DNA of 16,139 nucleotides from JABCYV01 sp963696025 (GCA_963696025.1 CAVOII010000020.1:1-16139); one strand, 5' to 3'. Shown: positions 5,697 to 13,754, numbered from the stretch's first letter. Notes: a model not told the origin generated them from the letters alone. A program made the numbers and translations.

Positions 5697-5871
5697 GCGT
5701 TGGCTTCTGTTCCATTCTTAACATCGGCGGGAGCTGAAGTTTCCTTTAGCTGGTCCGGTTTTTTGCATCTTCCCGCCCTCACCTACATCTGACTTAGAGC
5801 ACCCGCCTATAGAATAGAGGGCGTTGACCTAATATGAATTTCATCGTCCAACGCTGTCAGGAGAACTGCCA
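5697..5871. other. Intergenic region upstream of bshC
   Basis: No gene is seen. A partial hairpin (AGCTGAAG/CTTTAGCT) followed at 7 bp by TTTTTT lies around 5734-5767 and could be a weak plus-strand terminator. TATAGAAT near 5811 could be a -10 for bshC, but I see no good -35. AGGAGA at 5859-5864 is the bshC ribosome site. Confidence 0.35.
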
Positions 5872-7491
5872 GTGAAGTCGGAGTGTTTGCCGTTCAGCAA
5901 GATCCCCCATACGACGCGGCTTTTCGCCGACTTCCTTTCCGATTACTCTAAAGTTCAGCAGTTCTATCCCCGGTCTGCTTATTTCAACCAATGGTTCAAG
6001 GACGAGGCGTCGAACCTGGCGTATGCTTTCGAACGCCGAGAGCTCGTTTCTGCGATCCTCGATCGACAGAATCAATCCTGGAATGCATCCGCCAAGACTC
6101 TCGAAAATATTACGCGACTTCGAGCGGGCGCATCGGCGGTGGTTACTGGACAGCAAGTGGGACTCTTCGGCGGTCCAGCGTTCACGATTTTCAAGGCACT
6201 GACAGCAATCAACCTCGCCGACCACGCGACTCGATCCGGCGTCGATTGTGTGCCCGTGTTTTGGCTGGCCACCGAGGACCATGACCTTGCTGAAGTGAAT
6301 CAGGTCTCGATTCCCGGATCTGATGGTTCTTTGCAGAAGCTGACGGCGCCGGCCCAGGGTTCGCCCAATGCGCCGGTGGGAACGGTAAGGTTAGGCTCGG
6401 AGATTGATGCAGTCGTGGAAGCTGCCACGGGGTTGTTAGGGCCTGGCGAGATTTCCAATTTTCTTCGGGAAGCGTACCGCCCGGGCGAGAGCTTCGGCAA
6501 TGCCTTTGCACGCTTGCTCGCACAGCTATTTGCAGATTGGGGCGTGATCCTTTTGGATGCGGCCGACCCCGAATTCCACCGGATTGCGGAACCTGTCTAC
6601 CGGGCAGCGATCGAGCGCGCTGCCGACTTGGATGAAGCCCTTTTGAGTCGTGGGAAGGCGTTAGAAGCTGCGGGTTACCATCAGCAGGTTAAGGTGACGC
6701 CATCGTCGACGTTGCTGTTCACAGTTCGAAATGGCGTGCGAATGCCGGTGCATCGTCGAGTGAACGGAGATGGAGCCGCTGAATTTCTCATCGAAGAAGA
6801 ACGAATTTCGAAAGCGGATCTGCTAAGCCGCGTCACATCGTCGCCCTGGGATTTCAGTGGCAATGCACTGCTCCGGCCTGTCATTCAGGATTACTTGCTG
6901 CCGACTCTTGCCTACACGGGAGGCTCTGCCGAAGTCGCTTACTTCGCCCAGGTGGCTGTCGTCTACGAAATGCTTCTAGGTAGAGTCACTCCGATCGTCC
7001 CGCGTTTCTCTGCGACCATCGTCGAGCCAAAACCGAAAACATTACTTGAGCGCTACGGGCTCGGTTTACCCGATCTTTTCCTAGGTCCAGAGAATCTACG
7101 CGAACAGATGGCTTCCCGCACTTTGCCGAAGGAGCTGCAATCTGCGTTTGATCAAGCCGAGGCTTCGCTGGAAAAGTCTCTGGCGGCAATTCGTGAGGGT
7201 CTGGCTCGGCTGGATTCAACCTTGGTTGAGTCGGCTACCAATGCGGCGTCCAAGATGCAACACCAGCTGAGCCAACTGCGCTCGAAAGCTGCCCGCGCCG
7301 AGCTCCGCCAGACAGAAGTTCTCACCCGGAAGGCCGATGTGCTCAGCAATTTGTTATATCCCGGCAAGGCTTTGCAGGAACGCGAGATCGCGGGCGTGTA
7401 CTTCGTAGCGCGTTACGGGAGAGAGTTCTTGCGAGATGTGTACGAAACCATCCACCCCGACTGTGTCGATCACCAAGTAATCTCCGTGTAG
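5872..7491 (+). CDS. bshC: Bacillithiol biosynthesis cysteine-adding enzyme BshC
   Basis: BshC joins cysteine to glucosaminyl-malate (GlcN-Mal), the last step of bacillithiol synthesis, the cytosolic low-molecular-weight thiol of Firmicutes, Bacteroidota, Acidobacteriota and others. The 539-aa length is normal. The N-terminal half holds the Rossmann-like nucleotidyltransferase-type core: GQQVGLFGGPAFTIFKAL (about residues 93-110) and PVFWLATEDHDLAEVN (about 128-143). Other family blocks are LRPVIQDYLLPTLAYTGG and AEVAYFAQ. The last third contains the family coiled coil (about 430-500), and the C terminus reads FVARYGREFL. GTG at 5872 is chosen because AGGAGA is 7 bp upstream. It stands alone: bshA and bshB are not in the window. 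It converges with the phosphatase gene, with a weak inverted repeat CACGGT/ACCGTG at 7502-7524 between them. Confidence 0.96.
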   Translation: MKSECLPFSKIPHTTRLFADFLSDYSKVQQFYPRSAYFNQWFKDEASNLAYAFERRELVSAILDRQNQSWNASAKTLENITRLRAGASAVVTGQQVGLFGGPAFTIFKALTAINLADHATRSGVDCVPVFWLATEDHDLAEVNQVSIPGSDGSLQKLTAPAQGSPNAPVGTVRLGSEIDAVVEAATGLLGPGEISNFLREAYRPGESFGNAFARLLAQLFADWGVILLDAADPEFHRIAEPVYRAAIERAADLDEALLSRGKALEAAGYHQQVKVTPSSTLLFTVRNGVRMPVHRRVNGDGAAEFLIEEERISKADLLSRVTSSPWDFSGNALLRPVIQDYLLPTLAYTGGSAEVAYFAQVAVVYEMLLGRVTPIVPRFSATIVEPKPKTLLERYGLGLPDLFLGPENLREQMASRTLPKELQSAFDQAEASLEKSLAAIREGLARLDSTLVESATNAASKMQHQLSQLRSKAARAELRQTEVLTRKADVLSNLLYPGKALQEREIAGVYFVARYGREFLRDVYETIHPDCVDHQVISV

Positions 7492-7560
7492 CGCGAGCGT
7501 CCACGGTCGTGCGGCGGTACCGTGAATGACGCGCCAGCGTTCGGTGCGGAGAAAAACCGG

Positions 7561-8229
7561 TTAGAGCTTCTGTTCTAACCCTTCCAGCGATTCCACCCGA
7601 GGCAGGCCAGATTCACGATAAGCTCCAGATACGTCGAACAATATCGCCTGCATCCCCGCCCGGGTCGCACCCAGATAGTCGACGGAATACATATCGCCGA
7701 CGTAGACACTGTCCTCCGGCGCGACGTCCATACCGCGAAGTGCACTCTCAAAGATAGCCGGATGAGGCTTCTCGTATCCGACTAAGCCCGAATCGGTAAT
7801 CGCGGTGAAACAGTCAGCTATTCCGCAGCGCGTCAGCACATCGCCAATCTTGCCGTCGGCGTTGGAGATCACCGCAAGCGGATATCGGCGTCCCAGCCGC
7901 AACAGAGTCTCGCGCGTGCCCGGACGGATGTCCCGCCAGTTCGCGGAAATACGCGTGGCATCGACCAGGGCATCGCGCAAAGCATCGTCATGAACGCCAA
8001 GCTCCTCGAGCAGGTGGGAATAGAAGAGATACCAGAAATTGTGGTCCGACCGGCCGTCATGCTTCAATATCTCGTCGAACTCTTTCTTCGTTTTTCGCTC
8101 GATGGCATGCCATTGTTCGAGACTCGGAGTCAGCTTTTGCTGGTGTAAGGGAGCCAGGATATGCGGCCGGTCAGGGAAGAGAAGAGTATTGCCAACATCG
8201 AAGAAGATTGCTTTTAGCGGAGCAGGCAT
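7561..8229 (-). CDS. HAD-superfamily hydrolase, subfamily IA (probable phosphatase)
   Basis: The 222-aa cytosolic protein has the HAD motifs in order: FFDVGNTLLF (nucleophile Asp11), VISNAD (motif II Ser122), GYEKPHP (Lys154) and YVGDMYSVDYLGA (Asp179, Asp184). The helical cap lies between about residues 18 and 100. In motif I the second Asp of the usual DxD is replaced by Gly (DVGNT). This occurs in a REG-2/HDHD3-like branch of the family, but it removes the classical general acid, so activity or substrate may be unusual. It starts 14 bp after the stop of the 76-aa CxxC gene and is probably the last cistron of the cox transcript. No link to respiration is known. The substrate cannot be predicted. 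Confidence 0.92.
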   Translation of the reverse strand: MPAPLKAIFFDVGNTLLFPDRPHILAPLHQQKLTPSLEQWHAIERKTKKEFDEILKHDGRSDHNFWYLFYSHLLEELGVHDDALRDALVDATRISANWRDIRPGTRETLLRLGRRYPLAVISNADGKIGDVLTRCGIADCFTAITDSGLVGYEKPHPAIFESALRGMDVAPEDSVYVGDMYSVDYLGATRAGMQAILFDVSGAYRESGLPRVESLEGLEQKL

Positions 8230-8243
8230 CGGAAAGGTCTGCC

Positions 8244-8474
8244 CTACTCCGATTCTTCATCACGCTTCTTGCCATACCGCAACGCCAGGCCGACTCCAAT
8301 CGTCATGAATCCGATGGGCGGAATAATCAGGACCACAACTCCTCGCGTGATCGCGCGCTGGCCTTCCTGGTTGAGGGCGCGTGCGGTGCTGTAGCACATG
8401 GCGCAACTCTGAGCAAAAGCGGGAGCCGCCCACAGCATAACCAATAACGCTGAGATGGTTAGACGGACCCTCAT
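8244..8474 (-). CDS. Small exported membrane protein with a Cys-x-x-Cys motif in the cox operon
   Basis: I infer a 76-aa product from ATG 8474, whose ATGA overlaps the coxD stop, a sign of translational coupling. The longer frame to 8564 would overlap coxD further and gains nothing protein-like. Residues 1-21 are a signal peptide (cleavage near PAFA|QS). SCAMCYSTA places a CxxC (Cys24, Cys27) right at the mature N terminus. A single helix (about 44-66, VVVLIIPPIGFMTIGVGLAL) follows, then a charged end, KKRDEESE. The topology puts the cysteines outside and the tail in the cytoplasm. Being locked between oxidase genes suggests a role in copper delivery or thiol redox during CuA/CuB assembly, or a small accessory subunit. 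That role is inference; I know similar genes only as uncharacterised members of acidobacterial cox clusters. Confidence 0.85.
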   Translation of the reverse strand: MRVRLTISALLVMLWAAPAFAQSCAMCYSTARALNQEGQRAITRGVVVLIIPPIGFMTIGVGLALRYGKKRDEESE

Positions 8475-8782
8475 CGGACTCCCAGGTGGACGATTCGAAA
8501 AGCGTCGGGAAAGAAAATACACATCAGGCACAGACAAGCCGTCACCGCGGTAATCATTACCCACTTCATGGCGGGGACCTCGTACTTCAGGTGCATGAAG
8601 TATCCGATAATCAGCGCGGACTTGATGATCGAAAGAATCATCAGAGCTTCCAGCATCTGCAGCGGCTCAAAGACCCGCTTGTAGGCGAGAACCACTTCGA
8701 CTGCGGTGAGCAGCAACAACGCTCCCCATACCCAGAAATATTGTCCTTTACCCTCATCGTGCGTTGCGGCGGCGGTGTGCAT
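8471..8782 (-). CDS. coxD: Cytochrome c oxidase subunit IV (prokaryotic COX4 type)
   Basis: This 103-aa integral membrane protein is the small fourth subunit of the haem-copper oxidase. Three membrane helices are evident: YFWVWGALLLLTAVEVVLAY (about 15-34), MLEALMILSIIKSALIIGYF (about 43-62) and MKWVMITAVTACLCLMCIFF (about 72-91). MHLKYE after helix 2 is typical of the bacterial COX4 family. GGGGAGG stands 4 bp before the ATG. Its stop overlaps the start of the CxxC gene. A 109-bp spacer containing a repeat separates it from coxC2, wider than other joints in the operon. Family recognised by layout and motif; confident. Confidence 0.92.
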   Translation of the reverse strand: MHTAAATHDEGKGQYFWVWGALLLLTAVEVVLAYKRVFEPLQMLEALMILSIIKSALIIGYFMHLKYEVPAMKWVMITAVTACLCLMCIFFPDAFRIVHLGVR

Positions 8783-8825
8783 TCAGCCTCCCCTGTTTTA
8801 ACTCCCAAAATCTTGGTTCTGCTCG

Positions 8826-8864
8826 CCAGATTCCTTCGGGTTTGGAAGCCCCTCAGGATGACGT
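8826..8864. repeat. Dispersed TCATCCTGAG-type intergenic repeat (short copy)
   Basis: On the minus strand GTCATCCTGAGGGG is followed some bases later by GAAGGAATCTGG. The same two end blocks occur at 15351-15413. This repeat family is frequent between genes in acidobacterial genomes. Here it lies inside the cox operon, between coxC2 and coxD. Confidence 0.55.
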
Positions 8865-8891
8865 CAACTGCTCTGTTTTTTCCGTACCACA

Positions 8892-9647
8892 TCACACCCG
8901 CGTGGACATCAGATACACCAGCGGGAAGATGAACATCCAGACTAAGTCCACAAAGTGCCAGTATAGTCCGGCAATTTCCACGTCGTGCGCGTCGTAATCT
9001 TTGGGCTTCAGAATCAAGATCACGGCGGCGACGATAAATCCTGCGAGCACTGCGTGGACACCGTAATGGAACACACTGTTTGCCGGAATCAGCCACCACG
9101 CGACTGCCCAGATAGCTAACAGGATCGGCAGAAAGGTTTTGCGCAGGGAAACCACACCCAAATAAATGACTCCAATGGTCACGTGCAGCATGTGCATGCC
9201 GGTCAGGGTAAAGAATGTCCCGCCGAACTGGGGGACGTTTGCAGCCCAGGGATTCTTGAATGGGGTCATGCCTTCATCAATCAGGTGGGTCCACTCCAAC
9301 CCGTGCAGGACGATGAACGCTATGCCAAAAAACATGGTGAAGAGAATCCAGTTGCGGGTCCAACTGCGATCGCCGCGCCGCGCCGCCAGCACCGCCAGAA
9401 CCATGGTCAGTGAACTGGAAAGCAGACACCCGGTCATGATCGTGGCGTTGGTGATGCTTTCCTTGCCAAAGGGCGTGGGCCAGTCAGGATTCGAAATGCG
9501 TCCGTAGCTGTAGGCAAACAGCAGCGCTCCAAACGTCAGAGTGTCGGAGAGCAGGAACAGCCACATGCCGATCTTTTTCGAGTAGGTGCCAAACAGAGAC
9601 GGCTCGTAAACATCCGCCATCCCGTGTTGCACCGCGACGTCAGACAT
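8892..9647 (-). CDS. coxC2: Cytochrome c oxidase subunit III (second copy in operon)
   Basis: The 251-aa membrane subunit stabilises subunit I and the proton-uptake path. Signatures are GMWLFLLSDTLTFGALLFAY (helix 1), LHGLEWTHLI, GMHMLHVTIGVIYLG and the closing VEIAGLYWHFVDLVWMFIFP. The conserved Glu and His of these motifs are present. Seven membrane segments can be counted. Between GVIYLG and the GLYWHFVD helix there is an extra stretch of about 45 residues with two more hydrophobic segments (PILLAIWAVAWWLI, HAVLAGFIVAAVILIL); short bacterial homologues usually lack it. AAGGAG is 10 bp before the ATG at 9647. A 54-bp spacer with a GC hairpin separates it from the preceding coxC. It is the better match to canonical bacterial subunit III of the two. 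Confidence 0.93.
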   Translation of the reverse strand: MSDVAVQHGMADVYEPSLFGTYSKKIGMWLFLLSDTLTFGALLFAYSYGRISNPDWPTPFGKESITNATIMTGCLLSSSLTMVLAVLAARRGDRSWTRNWILFTMFFGIAFIVLHGLEWTHLIDEGMTPFKNPWAANVPQFGGTFFTLTGMHMLHVTIGVIYLGVVSLRKTFLPILLAIWAVAWWLIPANSVFHYGVHAVLAGFIVAAVILILKPKDYDAHDVEIAGLYWHFVDLVWMFIFPLVYLMSTRV

Positions 9648-9674
9648 GATTTCTGTCTCCTTATGTTCGTGTGG

Positions 9675-9694
9675 CGCGGGCGCCCTCGCCCGCG
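9675..9694. repeat. GC-rich hairpin between the two subunit III genes
   Basis: CGCGGGCG-ccct-CGCCCGCG is a perfect 8-bp stem. There is no U-tract. It lies inside the operon and may be a transcript-stability element or one of the dispersed hairpin repeats. Confidence 0.55.
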
Positions 9695-9701
9695 TCTCCC
9701 T

Positions 9702-10445
9702 CTAGCGCACAAACCACAACAACCCGAAAATGTAGAGCCACAACAAAAACATGAAATGCCAATACCAGGCAGTCACATCCACGACAACCCGACGCGCCTC
9801 TACCGGCGTGTGCAGCAGGGAAACCGCGGACGCATAGAGCAACACTAAAATGCCTCCGGCGAGGTGAACGGCGTGGGTTGCGGTCAGGAGATAAACGAAC
9901 GAACTGCTAGCGCTGGTGGCCAGATAAAAGCCGCGATCCGCAAGCTCGCGCCAAGCTATCCACTGCCCAACCAGAAATCCGCCGCCAAGCACCACGGTGG
10001 TTCCTAGCCAGGGGAAACCTTCGCCCTCTCCGAGAGAAACGCCGGGGATGGAACGAAGCGGCGCGAGAGCCGCTTGCCGTGTAATCTGCCGCCGCGCCAA
10101 TTCCGCCGCAATACTGCTCACCAGCAGAAGAGTCGTGTTTACCAGGAGCAGCGTGATCGGAAGATCGACGGGAATCCAATCACGAACATAAGTATTGGTG
10201 CGTTCATCGAGAGTAGGCAAGCCCCGGCGCACTACATAAGCGCTGGTCAGGGAAACGAAGATCATGGTGACCGAGGTCAGTCCGATCGCCAGCCCCAGCC
10301 GTAGCCGGCGTAACCGTGCTCCGTAATCCGGCGAACCATCGCTGCGGCCGTCGCCACCCCCGCCGTAGGCAGGCGGACGTACGCCACCGCCGCCTTGGCC
10401 TGTCTTCGCTACGTCAATCGAAACTGGAGAACTCAAAGTTGCCAT
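9702..10445 (-). CDS. coxC: Cytochrome c oxidase subunit III (first copy, CyoC/CoxC-like)
   Basis: A 247-aa heme-copper oxidase subunit III paralogue. A Gly-rich, charged N-terminal tail (about residues 1-48, with GGGG runs) precedes five hydrophobic helices: LAIGLTSVTMIFVSLTSAYV, LPITLLLVNTTLLLVSSIAA, LGTTVVLGGGFLVGQWIAW, SSFVYLLTATHAVHLAGGIL and WYWHFMFLLWLYIFGLLWF. THAVHLAGG and the final WYWHFMFLLW correspond to the GMHxxHV and GLYWHFVDLVW motifs of ordinary subunit III, but with Phe-Met in place of Val-Asp. The ATG at 10445 comes one base after the coxA stop, so the genes are translationally coupled. Two dissimilar subunit III genes in one operon recur in acidobacteria (established by family knowledge, not checked here). 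Whether both enter the same complex is unknown. Confidence 0.88.
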   Translation of the reverse strand: MATLSSPVSIDVAKTGQGGGGVRPPAYGGGGDGRSDGSPDYGARLRRLRLGLAIGLTSVTMIFVSLTSAYVVRRGLPTLDERTNTYVRDWIPVDLPITLLLVNTTLLLVSSIAAELARRQITRQAALAPLRSIPGVSLGEGEGFPWLGTTVVLGGGFLVGQWIAWRELADRGFYLATSASSSFVYLLTATHAVHLAGGILVLLYASAVSLLHTPVEARRVVVDVTAWYWHFMFLLWLYIFGLLWFVR

Positions 10446-10446
10446 T

Positions 10447-12180
10447 CTAATGAGATGCCACCGTAGCCGGATCCGTCTGCATCACATAATCCCGCGGGGC
10501 TCCTGGCACGCCGTACTCATACGGCCCGTGATTCACTACCGGCGTGTGTCCTCCAAAGTTATCGTGAGGCGGCGGCGTAGCCGTGATCCACTCCAGGGTA
10601 GTTGCCTCCCACGGATTATCGGTTGCCTTGGGGCCTTTGAACATGCTCCAGAACAAATTGAGCACGAAGATGAGCTGAGCCGAGATGGTCACAATCGCAG
10701 CATAGGTCATGAAGCGATTGAGCGGCATCAAGTGTTGAAGATAGGCTAACTCCGTGAACTGGGAGTAGCGCCGCGGCTGGCCCGCCATGCCCAGATAATG
10801 CATTGGCATGAAAATGCAATAGGTGCCAATCAGCGTAATGACGAAGTGCACCCGCCCCCAGGTCTCATTCATCATGCGGCCAAACATCTTGGGGAACCAG
10901 TAGTAGGTAGCTGCAAACATGCCAAAGATCGCAGCCACACCCATAATGAGATGAAAGTGGCCGACCACGAAGGCCGTGTCATGCAATGGAATATCGAGCA
11001 CCGGCTGCGCCAGAAATGGCCCGCTCAACCCTCCGGAGACAAAGAGGGAAACGAACCCAATGGCATAGAGCATCGGCGTCTGGAAGCGGACCCGTCCGCC
11101 ATGGATCGTTCCCAGCCAGTTAAACGTCTTAATGGCCGACGGAACGCCGATGGCCATGGTCATGAGCGAGAAGGCAAAGGCCGTGTACGGGCTCATACCG
11201 CTCATAAACATATGGTGGCCCCAGACCATGAATCCCAAAAAGCCGATGGCCATAATCGCGTAAACCATGGCCTTGTACCCGAAAATCGGTTTGCGCGAGA
11301 AGGTTGAAAGCACCTGCGAAGCCACGCCCATCCCTGGCAGAATCGCAATGTAAACCTCAGGGTGTCCGAAGAACCAGAACAGATGCTGCCACAGCAGCGG
11401 CGAACCGCCTTTGTGGCCCATGATCTGACCATTGACCACCACCAGCGGAACATAGAAGCTGGTGCCCAGATTGCGATCCAGCAGCAGCAAAATGCCCGCG
11501 GAGAGCAGAACACCGAAAGCCAGCAGCCCGAGAATCGCCGTAACAAACCAAGCCCAAACCGTGAGCGGCAGGCGCATCATGGTCATGCCCTTGGCTCGCA
11601 GGTCTAGCGTAGTGGTGATGAAGTTCAGGGCACCCATCAGAGAGGCGATGCAGAAAATCGCGATGCTGGTAATCCACAAATCCGCGCCCAATTGTTCGCC
11701 AGGTCCGGAATTACTGAGAGCGCTCAACGGCGCGTAGCCAGTCCAGCCGTGCAGCGGAGCTCCTCCAGTCACGAAGAAGGCCGCCAGTATCACCACGAAT
11801 GCTATGAAAGTAGTCCAGAACGAAAGCATGTTGAGGACTGGAAACGCCATGTCCGGCGCGCCGATCTGGATGGGCAAAAAGTAGTTCCCGAATCCGCCCT
11901 GCGGCGCAGTGGTCAACACGAAGAAAACCATGATCGTTCCATGCATGGTCATCAGTTGCAGATAGGTTTCGGGCTTGATCTCGCCGACCAGCGGCAGAAC
12001 CGCAGTCGGCCAGACCATGTGAACTCGCATTAGCAGCGACAGAAACATCCCGACAAATACCGCCACCAGCGCCAGAAAGTAATACTGCAGCCCAATCACC
12101 TTATGGTCCAGGCTGAAAATGTATTTGCGGATAAAGCCCAGAGGAGCCGCGTGCGAGTGGATTGTAGCCGAAGTCGCCAT
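10447..12180 (-). CDS. coxA: Cytochrome c oxidase subunit I (aa3-type, catalytic)
   Basis: The 577-aa core subunit reduces O2 to water and pumps protons across the cytoplasmic membrane. Twelve helices fit the family length. Metal ligands are complete: haem a His80 (MTMHGT) and His410, haem a3 His408 (GHFH), and CuB His273, His322 and His323. The Tyr277 of GHPEVY forms the His-Tyr cross-link. D-channel residues Asp110 and Asn117 (APDMAFPVLN) and Glu275, and K-channel Lys351 (SAIKTFNW), are all present. This indicates a type A1 oxidase. The start ATG overlaps the coxB stop (TAATG). The C-terminal tail after helix 12 (about 60 residues, Pro- and His-rich: PPPHDNFGGHTPVV) is cytoplasmic. Nothing is missing; function is secure. 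Confidence 0.98.
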   Translation of the reverse strand: MATSATIHSHAAPLGFIRKYIFSLDHKVIGLQYYFLALVAVFVGMFLSLLMRVHMVWPTAVLPLVGEIKPETYLQLMTMHGTIMVFFVLTTAPQGGFGNYFLPIQIGAPDMAFPVLNMLSFWTTFIAFVVILAAFFVTGGAPLHGWTGYAPLSALSNSGPGEQLGADLWITSIAIFCIASLMGALNFITTTLDLRAKGMTMMRLPLTVWAWFVTAILGLLAFGVLLSAGILLLLDRNLGTSFYVPLVVVNGQIMGHKGGSPLLWQHLFWFFGHPEVYIAILPGMGVASQVLSTFSRKPIFGYKAMVYAIMAIGFLGFMVWGHHMFMSGMSPYTAFAFSLMTMAIGVPSAIKTFNWLGTIHGGRVRFQTPMLYAIGFVSLFVSGGLSGPFLAQPVLDIPLHDTAFVVGHFHLIMGVAAIFGMFAATYYWFPKMFGRMMNETWGRVHFVITLIGTYCIFMPMHYLGMAGQPRRYSQFTELAYLQHLMPLNRFMTYAAIVTISAQLIFVLNLFWSMFKGPKATDNPWEATTLEWITATPPPHDNFGGHTPVVNHGPYEYGVPGAPRDYVMQTDPATVASH

Positions 12181-12986
12181 TACTGTTTCTCCGCCTCCTT
12201 AGTTACCAGCCACTTGTCAAAGTCTTCCTGGCTTACAACTTTCAGCATGCCGTGCATCTTGTAATGTCCGAGTCCGCAAAGCTCGGCGCAGGCGATCTCG
12301 TAATCGCCCACCTCGGTGGGCGTGAAATGCATGTGGATGGCAAGTCCAGGAACCGCGTCCTGTTTGAACCGCATCTGAGGAACAAAAAAGCTGTGGATCA
12401 CGTCGACCGCACGCAAGGTGAGATTCACCTGCCGGTTCACCGGAAGAAACATTGTTCCGGTAACGAGGTCATCCTTAGCCGCCGGATCGGTCGTATCCAG
12501 CCCAAGCGCAGCTTCGTTTCCAGCCGATGGGTCCATCAGCTTCGGATCAGTCCGGCCAAATTTTCCGTCGGGCCCCGGATATCGGAAGTACCAGGCAAAC
12601 TGCATGCCGGTGACTTCCACCGGAACCGAGTCAGCGTCCGCCGGCGCAAAACGCTCCGACGCCCAAATGGGACTGCCCATGAGGTTCAGCCCTATAAATA
12701 GGATGGCGGTCAACGCCGTCCAAACCACTTCCATCCTCGTATTGCCGTGAGAATAAGTGACTTTACTGGCGCTTCCCCGATCGCGGTACTGCCACACGAA
12801 CAGTCCGAGCGCGCCTTGGGCGGCCACGAAAACGATCCCCATCAGCACATAAGTCAATGCAAACTGATGGTCGATCCAAGGCGTCGACGTCGACGCGCCG
12901 TGCGGAAGCCACCAGGTTTGTGCCACGAAAAAATAGGTACTGACAAAGGTGATCAGCCAGATAATCGCAAGAAGAGCGAGGCCCAT
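12180..12986 (-). CDS. coxB: Cytochrome c oxidase subunit II (CuA)
   Basis: The 268-aa subunit takes electrons from cytochrome c through the binuclear CuA centre on the outer face of the membrane. An N-terminal helix (about 2-24) and a second and third hydrophobic stretch (about 42-66 and 88-108) anchor it. The cupredoxin domain carries all CuA ligands: His198 (VIHSFFVPQ), Cys233, Glu235, Cys237, His241 and Met244 (CAELCGLGHYKM). The aromatic patch GMQFAWYFRYPG is the usual electron-entry site. There is no fused cytochrome c domain at the C terminus. The region about residues 140-175 is an acidic insert. TGGAGGT lies 7 bp before the ATG, the strongest ribosome site in the window. It is the first gene of the cox operon, and its stop overlaps coxA. 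Confidence 0.97.
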   Translation of the reverse strand: MGLALLAIIWLITFVSTYFFVAQTWWLPHGASTSTPWIDHQFALTYVLMGIVFVAAQGALGLFVWQYRDRGSASKVTYSHGNTRMEVVWTALTAILFIGLNLMGSPIWASERFAPADADSVPVEVTGMQFAWYFRYPGPDGKFGRTDPKLMDPSAGNEAALGLDTTDPAAKDDLVTGTMFLPVNRQVNLTLRAVDVIHSFFVPQMRFKQDAVPGLAIHMHFTPTEVGDYEIACAELCGLGHYKMHGMLKVVSQEDFDKWLVTKEAEKQ

Positions 12987-13065
12987 CTACAAGACCTCCA
13001 AGGGTCGGGGTTTGTGTATCGCCATAGCGCGTCCAAAAAACATGAAGCTGCGGTTGGCCCCGAAG

Positions 13066-13088
13066 TTTATCACAGGCATCCGCGCTGC
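13066..13088 (-). promoter_or_regulatory. Candidate promoter of the cox operon
   Basis: Minus strand: an extended -10 TGT-GATAAA (GATAAA at 13071-13066) lies about 80 bp before the coxB start. A weak TTGCGC sits 16-18 bp further upstream, near 13093. The rest of 12987-13273 contains no gene that I can support, only the divergent upstream regions of coxB and the thioesterase gene. Confidence 0.3.
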
Positions 13089-13273
13089 GCGCAAGGACTT
13101 GTTGTGGAAGGAATCGATTCGGGAACATCGCTGTTGAAATTCGCAACCGCAAACGAGACCAACCTTAGCCTCGACTCCTCCTGATCGTTTGCTTCAGATT
13201 GTTTCCTTTGTGTACCGGAGCCTGCAATGAGCGTAGTCGAAGTGTGTCCTTCGTGGTTTAATGCTTTTGACGT

Positions 13274-13744
13274 ATGCCAAAGAAATCATCTGGCCAAGGC
13301 CACGATACGCCCTACATCCGCTTGCAGAAGAACTATTGCTTTGCCTGCGGGAATAACAATCCTGAAGGAATGCGCCTCAAGTTTAAATATGACAAAGAGC
13401 GCCATTGCTTTGTCTGCCGCTTCCGCCTCGGCAAACGCTACACCGGACCTCCCGGTCACGCCCACGGTGGCATTATTGCAACCGTCCTTGATGAGGCTAT
13501 GGGCAAGGTCAACAAGTTGCGCCACGTGATCGCGTTGACCTCACAGATCACCGTGAACTACTTGAAGCCCGTGCCGTTGAACAAACCCCTGCTGGTCGAA
13601 TCCCACGAGGTGCGTGTCCACGGCCGACAGCACATCAACATGGCGGAGATTCTCAATCCCAAAGGCGAGGTGCTGGCTCGTGGCCGCGGTTTGTTCATCG
13701 CAATCGATCCCCAGAAAATGTTCGCCAAGTTCGTTGATAGATAA
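13274..13744 (+). CDS. PaaI-like hotdog-fold thioesterase
   Basis: The 156-aa protein belongs to the 4HBT/PaaI acyl-CoA thioesterase group. GPPGHAHGGIIATVLDEAMG (about 58-77) is the hotdog helix with its catalytic Asp/Glu region, followed by beta strands (ITVNYLKPVPLNKPLLVE). The N terminus carries NYCFACGNNNPEGMRL, a motif typical of one thioesterase branch. A second pair CFVC follows at 45-48, so Cys22/25/45/48 could form a metal site. The ATG at 13274 has no clear ribosome site; no better start is in frame. It is divergent from cox and followed at once by a GC hairpin. The acyl substrate is unknown. Confidence 0.88.
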   Translation: MPKKSSGQGHDTPYIRLQKNYCFACGNNNPEGMRLKFKYDKERHCFVCRFRLGKRYTGPPGHAHGGIIATVLDEAMGKVNKLRHVIALTSQITVNYLKPVPLNKPLLVESHEVRVHGRQHINMAEILNPKGEVLARGRGLFIAIDPQKMFAKFVDR

Positions 13745-13754
13745 GATGAATGGA

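Noticed and set aside
10798..11307. Long plus-strand frames opposite coxA
   Set aside because: Shadows of the high-GC coxA gene, His/Arg-rich and without starts or motifs.
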